Source: Acanthaster planci (Eukaryota > Echinodermata > Asteroidea > Valvatida > Acanthasteridae). From it: a stretch of DNA of 10,976 bases. Where the stretch lies: the NCBI RefSeq assembly GCF_001949145.1, contig NW_019091539.1, positions 1,257,423-1,268,398 on the forward strand. The letters run 5' to 3'. Of the stretch, positions 1 to 10,537 are shown piece by piece; the first letter of the stretch is position 1; every line of letters begins with the position of its first letter. The notes under the pieces are model-generated. The model had not been told where the DNA came from and did not search any database. It worked only from the letters and a program-made list of their open reading frames with translations. Made by a program: the position numbers and the translations under genes.

Positions 1-515
1 CACCAAGGAGTTGTAGTCAGGAAGGAAGCCCCACGATTCCCCGAAATTCTTGAAATGGCTCAGCGGGTTTTTCCGCCAAAAGCCTTCTGCAAGCTTCTGT
101 CCATAGTGAAATTCGGTCACCCTGCCGATGTCCAGGTAGTCCCAAGCCGAGACAGCTTCTGATGATGAACGGTCGATTACCTCCTGGACGAAGAAGGGCC
201 GGGCGTTGCTCGGAAACCCAAAGTTTGTGTTGAGATTCTTCAGCTTGCCGTAGATTGCCTTGAGGTCGCCCGGCCACATGTGTTTAACGGCATCCACCCG
301 GAAGCCAGCCACGCCCATGTCGATTAACTTGTTCAGGTACTCAGCAATCTTGTTTCGGACGTGTTCTTTCTCCTGGTAGAGGTCCTTCAGGCCTTTAACG
401 TCACAGTTGCGAATAGAGTCTTTGTTCTTGTAGTCGATGTCTCCCACAGTCGGGCACCTACCTTGAGGCCAATTGAAATCCAATTTCGAGTAGGGCACTC
501 TCCAGAAATCATAAT
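1..515 (-). CDS. AMY: alpha-amylase exon 3, catalytic core (partial at left edge)
   Basis: The exon encodes residues 127 (second and third bases) to 298 of the spliced product. The acceptor is a strong pyrimidine tract ending TTCCACAG at 523-516, and the frame ends on a whole codon (Val298) at base 1. The (beta/alpha)8 barrel signatures are clear. GFRVDAVKH (197-205) holds the expected nucleophile Asp201, the chloride-ligand Arg199 and calcium-site His205. QEVID (237-241) holds the acid/base Glu238. Arg162 and Asp171 fit the calcium ligands of the animal family, and Cys147/Cys164 fit the conserved disulfide. VPYSKLDFN (133-141), HMWPGDLKAIYGKL, GRVTEF and WGFLP also match animal amylases. The family's FVDNHD segment, with the third catalytic Asp, should follow immediately left of the window. 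Compared with human amylase from memory, the loop before VPYS is about nine residues shorter. The assignment to the chloride-dependent animal GH13 group rests on Arg199, because the other chloride ligands are outside the window. Confidence 0.96.
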
Positions 516-697
516 CTGTGGAAGCAAGAAAAGGGAAAAAGACGGCCATTTTTTATTCAACTTGTGTGCGTACTCATCCGGGCAACGGCAGCTTGGCTGC
601 GGGAAGCCTACGGCTCACTTGATGCTTGAGACTTTAGCATTGCCGTAAAGGTCTACTGGAAAAAGGGGGTTGGAGAATGGGGCATGAGGATTGGAAA

Positions 698-746
698 GGG
701 GGGGGGTGATGTAAGTGTAAATACTGCAAAAATGAAGGGGGGGGGG
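698..746 (+). repeat. two long G-tracts (9 and 10 G)
   Basis: Runs of 9 G (698-706) and 10 G (737-746) lie on the plus strand, with shorter G-runs just before them at about 665-682. On the transcribed amylase strand these are C-tracts about 180-230 bases upstream of the exon 3 acceptor. They could be length-unstable or could form a G-quadruplex on the plus strand. No function is shown by the sequence. Confidence 0.6.
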
Positions 747-1024
747 TGCCGACACCATTATGACCAAAGGGTGTTCTGTTCATGATACAATGTACATCAT
801 TTATGTATGCCCTTAACCTCACGGGTTCACCCCCGTAAATAGGCCAGAAATATGTCCAACGAGCTCATTAGTAAAGGTCGTACATTCAAAATATTCTATG
901 TTAGATCGTCCTGAAATTGGGGAACTGAAGAAATATGACACTCAGAACCTCTTGCTGGGACTCAGGGCTTGAAATTCTGAGTAATTTGGATGCAATCCGG
1001 TCCAAAAGTGGCACTATATAGCTG

Positions 1025-1049
1025 TTTTGAAAAGGATGCATTTTCAAAA
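1025..1049. repeat. perfect 9-bp inverted repeat
   Basis: TTTTGAAAA (1025-1033) and TTTTCAAAA (1041-1049) are exact reverse complements around the 7-base spacer GGATGCA. The palindrome CTATATAG (1014-1021) lies just before. The element is AT-rich and intronic, so chance or an old MITE-like remnant are both possible. Confidence 0.5.
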
Positions 1050-2456
1050 TTGCTACTATTCCGAGTTGTGAAAAGTCCCTTTTAGGGTTGGTTTGCTTGT
1101 GTGAGAATTTCTCAAAAAATCATTATTGAAGTCACCAAAAATTGAAAGAAAAATAAAAGAGGGCATGGGTGTCCTCATAAATGATGTCACCCATCATTTC
1201 TGTCCAGCCTGGACACCTGTGAAAGTTGTATTTTAAAAATAATTTTGAAATATAGGGATTCGTCAATTGTGTCTATGGGATAGTTTTCTTACAGCGGTGC
1301 ACCCTCACATCAAAAAGCGCTTTACCAGCTTTTGGGTTTCTCTCTTTATCAGTTCTAAAGTAATGAATACTTTTCGGCTTCGGGAAGTCCGAAAACTCCT
1401 CAAAATCTGCAGAGTTTTGTTTTGTCACCACGAACAAGTGAGGGATGAATCCAAAGCCCATCCCCCGGTCAAAAGCGGGGCGGGGGGAAGGTTAGTGCGG
1501 TTTCCATTTCTGGACTCTGACCTGTGTGTGAGTTGTGATTTCTTAGCGTATGGTTACTCAGTCTTGGAGCGAAGCTATACACATTATATACAAATATAAT
1601 ACTTTTCTACTTTAATAGGGATCGTGATTTTGACTTATGGTCACCAGGTAAGAAAAACGACAATTTGACATGTGTTAATTAATATGCATAGGCCTACCAT
1701 AGGCCTACATAGGAATTTAACGAGGATGACTGATTTTCAAATGTTACGCTGGGTATCAGCCAGACAAACGTCCCCCACCGAATGGGTGACGTTGTAACAT
1801 GACATGGACTGTGAACATTGTGTTAAACAAAATAAATGAAAGCTTTTGAATTTTGACGGCGTGGTTGACCGGCAGCTGACCACTGGCTAACCACTGGAAT
1901 CGCATTAGTCAACCGTTACTGTGCCAATGGTGGTCCGCCAAACTGATAACTATGAACTGTGGTTAGTCACCACCGTCCGCCGATTGTGGGAAGCAAGTTT
2001 TATTGCCCTGTTTGGCAAAAGCATAGCTGGCCAAGAGAATTAAACAACGACCCACAGCAGTAATCCATTCACTTAGTGTCTTTTTTAAACTTTAATTCAT
2101 AAATACCACAGTTTCCCTATTCAAAAGCGCGTAACACGGCTGTGTATTAGCATTAGATATTGCCCACTGCGTAAAAACGCGCTGGCAGCTAGATACAAGA
2201 CAGTTTATTAATCCGTTACTATTAGTCAAGAGTATGTGTGCGCCGTTGCATGCAGAACTCGCCACGCGCGCTAAGTTAATATGCGGTTCCTAAGTGACTT
2301 CGCCACAAAGGCGGATGCGCCACAATTTGCAGGCTCCCATCGAATGATTGCTAGAGTTGCGTGTTAACTGCCGGTTCCACGCTTCCATGTAAACGGCGGT
2401 CAGTGCATGTAACTCTATGTGCAGTACATGTGCAGTGGGCGTGGCTTAAACTGAAG

Positions 2457-2913
2457 TGACGTCACACTTACGAACCGGATAGAGGCACCTTTCTATGTGC
2501 GCTTTAATTAACACCTGCGCTAAGCGTTGCGTGTGTGCTTGAATCGCTCCCGGGAAGATTTTGACAACCGAAAGCAAAGCACATGTTTGCTGCGCTTATG
2601 GGTCGGTTTTTGTGTCCGTGAAAGTGAAATGCATGAGTGAATCGCGTACGCAACGCAGCTACAAAAATGTGCATTTAGATAGGCGCCTTGGGGCGATTCT
2701 TATGGACTACTCGGACAAGGAATATACCATAAAATGGACAGGGGTATTCAGGGATATGAAAATAAATTCTTGAAAAAAATCCTTTGCAATTTATCGTTTA
2801 TTGACTTCTTCGACTCTCTCACCAATACGGTATTTATGAATAGGGATAAATATGTACTTGGTCGGTCTTCGTTTAATACAGAGAATAACCACAGATAATT
2901 TACAATGTTCACG
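2457..2913. other. 457-bp segment present only in copy A
   Basis: Copy B joins the equivalents of 2456 and 2914 directly (4747/4748). There is no target-site duplication and only about one base of shared sequence at the junction, which suggests a deletion from copy B more than an insertion into copy A. The segment begins inside the perfect palindrome GTGACGTCAC (2456-2465), which contains the CRE core TGACGTCA, 11 bases after GGGCGTGGC (2437-2445). A 71-codon open frame from 2561 to 2773 has only a TTG start and no recognisable homology. It ends next to AATAAA and a short A-run near 2761-2780, which could mark an old retroposed sequence. I do not call a gene. Confidence 0.6.
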
Positions 2914-3596
2914 TTTGCTAATGAGGAAGCAGTTGTTTATGTAGAATGTGAGGGACATGCACTGCCTATAGTACCCCGACGTACCACAGGTACTAGTCCT
3001 GACTGTACGTGCCAACGGTCAGACAGGACGGTGCGTGTTACCCTTTCTCAGTGTTTCAATTGTTTTTTGATTAGCTTAAATGAAGTTCTTTTAAGTTTGG
3101 GTTAGTTGACTCAATTACATTGATTGTCCTTGTACAATCAGTGGGGAACGTTATGATGTTACACGTTCCCAGTAGTAGTCACGCACAGGGTATAACAACT
3201 AACAGACAAATAATGTGGCTGGGATTTCATCTGATCGATTGCCTTAGACTGGGATCTTGGCTAACATTGGTGGGAATTGAATCTCATTATAAATCACCTC
3301 TGGCCTAACAATGATGGGCTGTTTGGCTGTGGCCAGAAAGGCAATAGAAATTTCTTCCATGCATCTGTGTATAATAGAGAATGAACGCTGAAAATGCCGT
3401 GCCGCAGTTGAAAATGCCGTGCCGCCTGTCTGAAAGGCACTTTTTTACCGGCCATGCACGTATTTATTCCCTTTATATTTAACTGTAGTCTCTCTTTTAA
3501 ATTATAGCGATCCGTCAATTTCCTTCTGAGGAACCAGAAAGACAAGAGACACCATCACCGTGAAAGTAAAGGAACACCGTCTTTTAAAGTACTCAC

Positions 3597-3649
3597 CTCC
3601 GTTTCCATCGGGATTGCTGGCCGCCATGTGGTTAATAACGGCATCCACG
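3597..3649 (-). pseudogene. truncated copy of amylase exon 2 (3' 53 bases)
   Basis: The minus strand repeats the last 53 bases of exon 2 (5489-5437), encoding [17 protein letters not shown] up to an intact GTGAGT donor at 3596-3591. It has no acceptor and no 5' part, because it ends at n3650. It differs from the intact exon at three bases: a synonymous TAT/TAC change at the very end, and GAT to GGA in the last full codon, which changes Asp126 to Gly. In a real duplication it would be a dead exon fragment. In the overlap interpretation it is the other allele of exon 2, cut by the contig end. Confidence 0.85.
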
Positions 3650-3650
3650 N
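3650..3650. other. single ambiguous base, probable contig join
   Basis: This is the only n in the window. Similarity to exon 2 stops here and unrelated sequence starts at 3651. A single n at an abrupt breakpoint between duplicated sequences is what a scaffolder leaves when the estimated gap is zero or negative. Confidence 0.75.
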
Positions 3651-4012
3651 ACTGCTCTGGATGAAGTCCGGTCACGTATAATCACGCAGTTTCCCCGTCA
3701 ATAGCGCCCTCTACTGGTGTATTGGTTGAGTGTGTTAATGAATAAACCAGCCGCTTGTTAATTGTTGTATATAAGTCAGGAGTCCAGGTGAAGTTTATTT
3801 AAAGTCATGTCTGTCCGGGTTACGTCATTAAGTTTCGACCAATTAGATTAGCCATCATCTCGACGAAGACCAACTTTCTTGGGGGACGGTATACTTCGGT
3901 CCCAACGGACTCGTCCCTAGCCGCTCAGGGACTCTCCGGCGTGCCGTCTGACGCACCGCGCCTTGAGGAGGAGGGCGCCCTCGCCTTCGTCGGAGAGGCG
4001 CGGCGCCACAAA
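3651..4012. mobile_element. LTR-like or other repeat fragment, orientation uncertain
   Basis: This segment is absent from the matching position left of copy A. Its right part (about 3880-4010) is GC-rich and full of short hairpins, unlike the AT-rich surroundings. Stem GTCCCT/AGGGAC lies at 3913-3932, the 12-bp palindrome GAGGGCGCCCTC at 3971-3982, and stem CGCCT/AGGCG at 3982-4000. The left part has a TATATAAG word near 3769-3776 and AATAAA words. Read from 4010 leftward it starts TGTGGCGCC, resembling the TG start of an LTR; read rightward it ends in CA. There is no coding domain, primer-binding site or visible target duplication, so an LTR fragment is plausible but unproven. A MITE or SINE-like repeat is possible, and GCGCCCTCTACTGG near 3707-3720 resembles words common in such repeats of marine animals. 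Confidence 0.4.
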
Positions 4013-5734
<1,722 letters not shown>

Positions 5735-5824
5735 TTACTTTAGTTCAATACAAAACTAAACAACAAACTTTTCAAAAATGGCTGAATGTATTCTTGGAGA
5801 TTGACTTTAATAGAGTAGGCCTAC

Positions 5825-5966
5825 TATTGCATCATTTCCAGAGCCCTGCGTTTGATTCGCGACCATTCGCGACCATTTGCGTGTCCAAAATTTCAAGAGA
5901 TAATCAGCAAGAGGCACACTTCATGAACGCCTTCATCAAATAATGTCAGATGGTGAAATGAAATAG
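5825..5966 (+). repeat. dispersed repeat, copy in intron 1
   Basis: This stretch is similar in the same orientation to 9203-9320. Shared words include TTGCATCATTT, TCCAAA followed by TTTCAAGAGAT and ATCAGCAA, then CCTTCATCA/CCCTCATCA, GTCAGA and AAATGAA/AAATGAATTAG. The intron copy has a local 10-bp tandem duplication, ATTCGCGACC, at 5855-5864 and 5865-5874. The family is unknown. Confidence 0.65.
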
Positions 5967-6680
5967 ATTTCAAACAGAAAAGTCCACGTTAAAATGAGTG
6001 ATGAAGATTTGAGTTCTTCCAGTTGACGATTTTATTTTCGTAGGATTTCAATGTTGGAAATACTTTGCCACCTTGCACTGTACTACTTCCAACGATTTTA
6101 CTGAATAGTCTACAACGATATTGATAGACATGTACATTAATACAGTCAGTTTCGAGAGCTTTTTATTTTGATGGCTTATTGAAAGCTAAACAAGTTAAAT
6201 TTTATGACTTTTGGCAATGAAAATATTCAGCTGAAGTTTTCGCTCTTTTTGGTTGCAATACCAAAAGGGTCTTATAGTTTTTTTTAGCACTAGATGATGA
6301 GAGTTAAGGTGAGTATATAAAATTCAACATATCAACGCAAGAGTACCGTTAGTACGTTTGAGAATAAATGAGAGATGGCACCATACAAAAGTTTGTCAAA
6401 TGTCAGCCGGATGTTTCCTTGATTACAGTTTAAAGAAAATTAAAAGGTTTAAATCCGCTTCGCTCGACCCCTTTGGTTCTAGCCGTTGACTAGCTTTGTT
6501 CAAGACGTCGGACAATAGTGCACGCTGATGACTGGCTGGTCGCTAAAGCCTTAGTCATACTGTAACGATTTTTCCTGCACGATAGCCCCATTTAACCGTG
6601 CACGTGTTTCTTGTGATGTGTTGGGAATATCGGTATCGATTATTGATGGTTATTCTACGGTGACAATTACAGACGGATGG

Positions 6681-6827
6681 TCTAATACGGCGTGGGCGGT
6701 TCTAGTCCACTAGAATCAGGAATACTTTTTAGCAATAGACTATATACGGACTCACGATCTAGTACGATGTGGACGGTTTTAGTCCACTAGAATCAGGAAT
6801 TCCCTATGGCAATAGACGATTACGGAT
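6681..6827. repeat. 77-bp tandem duplication with internal palindrome
   Basis: Two head-to-tail units start at 6681 and 6758. They share TCTA.TACG, TAGTCCACTAGAATCAGGAA and GCAATAGAC. In unit 1, TTCTAG (6700-6705) and CTAGAA (6710-6715) form a perfect 6-bp stem around TCCA; in unit 2 the left arm is TTTTAG, so one pair is changed. The units differ at many positions, indicating an old duplication. Confidence 0.85.
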
Positions 6828-7298
6828 AATTATTCACTCTTCGTGAACAATTTGTGTAGTTTTTACATGCATTATATTTGAAACAAAACATCCTAAAACT
6901 TAGTACCTTTTTTTTAAAAACGTAAGACTAACCATGGACGGCCATGACTTTCTGTATAATGATACCCGTCAGAATATCGCAGACTGAATTACAAAATAGA
7001 CTAGGTTTTTCCACCTTTTCAAACGAAACTTTAATGCGCCACGATTGTTATAACATGCCCTTCACGACCCATGAGGACCACCAATATATCTTTATATACG
7101 ATTTGCCAAGTTTCAGCCAGGCTTTTAAAAAAGGTTTTGGCCAAAATTGTGACAGTGTGACCTAGCTATAGGTTTAAGTGGAATCCCACCATCAATCTTC
7201 CAACAGAATCGTAAAGGTTAGCGAACCGGTAAAGCCGGGATGGTGTGCGGTTGGCGTTGAACGAAAATGGAAGACTACAGAAAAAACGTAATTCTTAC

Positions 7299-7435
7299 TT
7301 TTCGCACTCCTTGGCGATATCTGTCCATTTCCAATTGAACAGGTGCACGATGACCTGCCTATCGTACATGGTGTAGGCGTCCCACTGGGCAACGGCCACG
7401 CCCAGAAAAAGGCAAAAGAGCCAAACGATAGCCAT
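7299..7435 (-). CDS. AMY: alpha-amylase exon 1, signal peptide and mature N-terminus
   Basis: The ATG at 7435-7433 opens 45 codons plus two bases before donor AA|GTAAGA. Residues 1-16 (MAIVWLFCLFLGVAVA) form a textbook signal peptide with a hydrophobic core and an A-V-A cleavage site. The predicted mature protein starts with Gln17, as in many animal amylases, where it becomes pyroglutamate. VIVHLFNWKWTDIAKECE (28-45) is the first beta strand and helix of the barrel, and Cys44 fits the conserved disulfide with Cys101. This start is preferred because it gives the signal peptide directly, sits about 73 bases downstream of a TATA box, and the family has no longer N-terminus. The sequence just before the ATG (TTATTTCTGTATTCAG) also looks like a splice acceptor, so an upstream noncoding exon cannot be excluded. 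Confidence 0.94.
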
Positions 7436-7497
7436 CTGAATACAGAAATAATTGGTCACACATTAAATGCACACAAAGAGAAACGCAAGAACACATT

Positions 7498-7508
7498 CTT
7501 TTCTTATA
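7498..7508 (-). promoter_or_regulatory. TATA box of the amylase promoter
   Basis: TATAAGAAAAG on the minus strand begins 73 bases before the start codon. Standard TATA spacing puts transcription start about 30 bases downstream, near 7478, and would leave a 5' leader of about 40 bases. Short leaders and TATA promoters are usual in animal digestive amylase genes. There is no clear initiator consensus at the predicted start. An inverted CCAAT-type word (TGACCAAT) lies at about 7459-7452, downstream of the predicted start. Confidence 0.65.
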
Positions 7509-8136
7509 GGCCCACAACTTATTGTTGACCTCTGTAAATTGACACAAACGGAGCATCGTTTTTGTGTAACACGTTTAAAAACCGTTTTTGAAAACCCAAA
7601 ACGAGCATAACTTCTAAAGATCCCATTTTCCAAACGCACGATATTATTCTCTTAAGACCACTTATGTCGATATATACATCAGACCTTATTCACCCTTTGG
7701 AAAAGCCGACCGGACAACCAGTGAATGAAATAATTGCATCTTTCCTAAGGGATCTATAACAAAACACAAGCCTTGAAACTTCTCGATTGCAACTACGTTA
7801 CCTTTCTGTATGTTGCTAATGTCCAGATCTAGTATCGACAGACGATATGAAACTTGTTTAGCTCACGGTAGTTTTTGTAAAAAAATTCACCCTCAAAAAC
7901 AGCCGTCAGGGAGCAAGGGACACTCGATCTCTATCGTTGATTGACATGAAGAGAGACCACTTTCTGCCAGCCCTAAATGCTTCACAGCGTCACACATTCT
8001 CTTTGCCTACATACAAGTTCAGAAAGATCTGGGCTACTGATTTCTTAATCATTTGCATATAATGAGCCTTTCAAAGATCAGAATGGCACTGTAGCAGAGC
8101 GAGGAACGAGAAAAATGCGCCAGGATGTTTAGACTT

Positions 8137-8550
8137 TTAGGAATAAGCTGCAATTGAGCTTAAAAAAAGATGGGGTAAATTCCTTGATGGAAGTCCCTGT
8201 TGAGGGACGTCTTGAAGTGTATCCGTGGGGATTATCATCCAAATTGTTATATAAAAAGACAGTGAACAAATTCTCAAAAGCGCTCTTGACAAATTGCTCA
8301 GCGGATCATCTGACATAACTTTATGAAAAGTTTCGAAGGGCCTTAAAGTTTGGGGTACAACAGAGGGCAAGTGTTTGCTCCGACGCCTCTTCTTCGACGA
8401 AAAATCCTGTTTCTTCCACACATTCAGGTTCACCATCCAAAGGTGGGAACAGGTACAAAACCTGACATTTGACAATCCCTCCGACAATGCTTTCAGGTTG
8501 GTCCTGCGAGTGACACTGCACTGTGTATCATGTTCCAACGGACAGAACAT
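8137..8550 (-). other. unassigned 137-codon open frame, possibly decayed or exonic
   Basis: The frame is open for 137 codons in AT-rich DNA, the longest in the window after the frame containing exon 2. The translation has a basic stretch, SSKKRRRSKH, and a hydrophobic patch, ICSLSFYITIWMII. I recognise no domain. The part from about 8330 to 8520 is richer in GC than its flanks and is open for long stretches in more than one frame on both strands, so the true reading frame cannot be decided by eye. It may be an old retroposed fragment, an exon of an unknown gene, or chance. Confidence 0.15.
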
Positions 8551-9202
8551 TTTTATGTATGGTATTCAGTTTGTCTGTTGTGGGTTCTGCTTCTGGTAAG
8601 GGTATTTGAAAAAAAATATGAATGACTGCAACCTCTCTGCTTTTCTTTTCTTTGCTAATTCTAAAACAAGGGATATAATTATATATTACATTTTCATTTT
8701 CACTGACGCCTATTGTTTGAAGGTGTGGGTCACAGATGAAATCTACCCTGTTTCCACTGATGTCATCAAACTGATTTATGCAACAACCTTCTCCTTTCAT
8801 CACTTTATATCTGAAAAGTAAAAGCCAGCTTTTTGGCATCATTAAGGAGGTATCAACCTGTGGCAGGTGAATACAAAGCGAGGTGCCCTAGCTAAAATGG
8901 TGAGAATTTACTCAATTTGAGCGAAAATCAATTCCAATGGAGTGAAACGTTACCCCAACACTTGAAAGAAGGGACGAAACGAATTCAAGTACAATTTCTT
9001 GATTCCAGAAGATCTAACTTTCACTTGAGTTTCACTGGATGGAATGCTTTTTCTGCCTGAGGTCCAACAGACAACTTGCACTTGATGCACAGTGACGATT
9101 CCTTGCACATGGCAAGGAACCATTGAAACCGTACAGTGCAACCCCTCCCTTCAGAGTGTTTTGGTCTAGTCCCTAGTTTCATTCTGCCTGAATGAGCAAG
9201 CA

Positions 9203-9320
9203 TTGTTGCATCATTTACACAGAACGCTGCATCCAAAGTTTCAAGAGATCATCAGCAAAACGACCGCTTTGTGCATGCCCTCATCAGACAAGGTCAGACG
9301 GCTACAACAAAATGAATTAG
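9203..9320 (+). repeat. dispersed repeat, copy upstream of amylase
   Basis: This matches 5825-5966 in intron 1 over roughly 120 bases with clear divergence. The best core is TTTCAAGAGAT.ATCAGCAA at 9239-9257. It lacks the 10-bp duplication of the intron copy and is open in one plus frame, but no protein family is evident. Confidence 0.65.
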
Positions 9321-9709
9321 AACTGAATTCTCCAGTTAGCAAAGTCGAAGCCCAAAAAGGATCCATGCAGTGCTGTAGATAAGATTAAATTTCCATACTG
9401 TATTTATTCCAGCTAAGGATTTTTTCAAAAACGTGAACGGTGTGCTGCATCGGTGTGTAAACGTGTTTTAAGTACGGACACTGCTTTCTGCCCTTTCGGC
9501 CTACTTGATTTTCCAGCGGTTTTGATATTCATTAATACCTTCTATAATTTTTCTGTTGATTGTTCATTTTGGAAGCTGAGAAAGTGGGCACAAAAGTGCT
9601 TTTGGTTCGGAAAATAAATTATACCGGCACGTCATGCTGCTCTGGTTAAGCAAGAATACCTACAGCTAACTTCGTTATGTAGTGATAGAAGATGTGCAGT
9701 GTTAGAAGA

Positions 9710-9735
9710 TGTGTGGACTCCAACACGTCCACACA
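9710..9735. repeat. perfect 9-bp stem hairpin
   Basis: TGTGTGGAC (9710-9718) and GTCCACACA (9727-9735) are exact reverse complements around TCCAACAC. A short tandem word, TAGAAGATGTG, occurs twice just before, near 9686-9713. No role is apparent. Confidence 0.6.
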
Positions 9736-10413
9736 GTGTTTTCCCATCTCTCTAAACAGGTTTTGTGCCAGCCAAATTACATGAAGTTTGCTTTAACCTT
9801 TTGAAATGCACTACTTTTTTCTTCAATTTTCTCAAAGCGGTGAAATTAACACATGAAACAAGACAACAGAATGATAGCTGTAGTAAATTGTACATCCTCA
9901 CACTGGGAATCTTGTAAAATTGCTGCAAAAAGCCAGTGTTGTAAAGTACATGACTAAAGAATGTGCGTGACGGGAATTTCAGAGCCAAACGTGCTATACA
10001 TTTAATACAAGCTTGGAAATGAAAGCTATGCTTGAGTTTGATTGTTCGTTTGTACAACGAATGGAATGAAACTTTATACGTATTTAAGTACAACGTTAAT
10101 CATCTACAATTTCAGACTGCAGCTCTTAGTAATTAGTCGGTTTGGTCTTTTCGATAATTAAAATATGGCTGCTGCAGATTACTACAGACGAAATGATAAG
10201 AAACGACTATTGTGAAAACAATCCAATTTAAATTGACAACACTCCATTTTGAGCCTGACAAAGTTTCTATCAGCAATCAAATTGGGGTTTTTGTAACTTA
10301 CGACGTTGCTGTTTTGTTCATGACGTGAGTGCAATCAAAGACACATCTGCAGATAAATATTTCTAACTGGATTAGAATCAGATCTATCAGTTTATATTAT
10401 TAAAACGGGCCGA

Positions 10414-10537
10414 ATGGACCAAGAACTGATAGAAAATACGGCAAGATACCCCTTCGTTGAAAAATTGACGTGGCACAACAAAAGCAGAGAGCTCATTCTC
10501 TGCACCTGGATAGTTACCAGCCGCAAAATTTTCAAAG
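10414..10537 (+). CDS. possible first coding exon of a MADF-like DNA-binding protein
   Basis: The ATG at 10414 opens 41 codons plus one base, ending at a fair donor, AAAG|GTGAAC. The translation starts MDQELIENTARYPFVEK and has a Trp at residue 32. The spacing of LIE, then P about seven residues on, a charged middle, and a Trp about 19 residues after the P resembles the first helix and a half of MADF (Myb/SANT-like in Adf-1) domains, which bind DNA in many animal transcription factors and transposon-derived genes. The rest of the domain would have to come from a downstream exon, and I found no convincing one before 10976. The gene would be divergent from the amylase. The match is pattern-level only; the frame also stays open to 10701, and chance is a real possibility. 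Confidence 0.3.

Larger units (their letters stand above)
1819..3649. repeat. left copy (A) of long direct repeat in intron 2
   Basis: This stretch matches 4013-5489 in the same orientation. Similarity begins near TGTGTTAAACAAAAT at both left ends (1819 and 4013) and ends at 3649/5489, immediately before n3650. By eye the right-hand third is about 97% identical (six differences over roughly 210 bases from about 3119 and 4960), and the left part is lower, roughly 90-93%. Copy A alone has 457 bases at 2457-2913 and a small tandem duplication of TGAAAATGCCGTGCCGC at 3389-3425. It has only one unit of the 34-bp repeat that is fourfold in copy B. Its right end is the 3' part of amylase exon 2. It is probably the other haplotype of copy B. 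Confidence 0.92.
7509..10413. other. intergenic region upstream of amylase
   Basis: This stretch lies between the amylase TATA box and a possible plus-strand exon. It is mostly AT-rich with no recognised gene. Items inside are an octamer-type word ATTTGCAT at 8051-8058, an unassigned open frame at 8137-8550, the second copy of a dispersed repeat (9203-9320), and a hairpin at 9710-9735. Open frames near 8528-8842 and 9752-10093 have no recognisable domains. Confidence 0.6.

Noticed and set aside
1267-1599. A 110-codon plus-strand open frame in intron 2
   Set aside because: It has no domain, an overlapping frame is open on the other strand, and it has no conservation evidence. It is consistent with chance in 11 kb.
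2561-2773. A 70-codon plus-strand frame in the copy-A-only segment
   Set aside because: It starts only with TTG, matches no family I know, and is missing from copy B.
2905-3105. A 66-codon plus-strand open frame with a similar frame in copy B (4721-4960)
   Set aside because: The frame is kept between the copies because the DNA is nearly identical. Many of the differences change amino acids, there is no recognisable domain, and it lies in the amylase intron.
3841-4010. Hairpin-rich GC block considered as a tRNA or structured RNA gene
   Set aside because: The stems do not form a cloverleaf, and there is no A or B box pair or anticodon arm at tRNA spacing.
9752-10093. A 113-codon minus-strand open frame
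   Set aside because: It is AT-rich, dominated by Lys, Phe, Leu and Ser, and has no motif or splice context, so it is probably chance.
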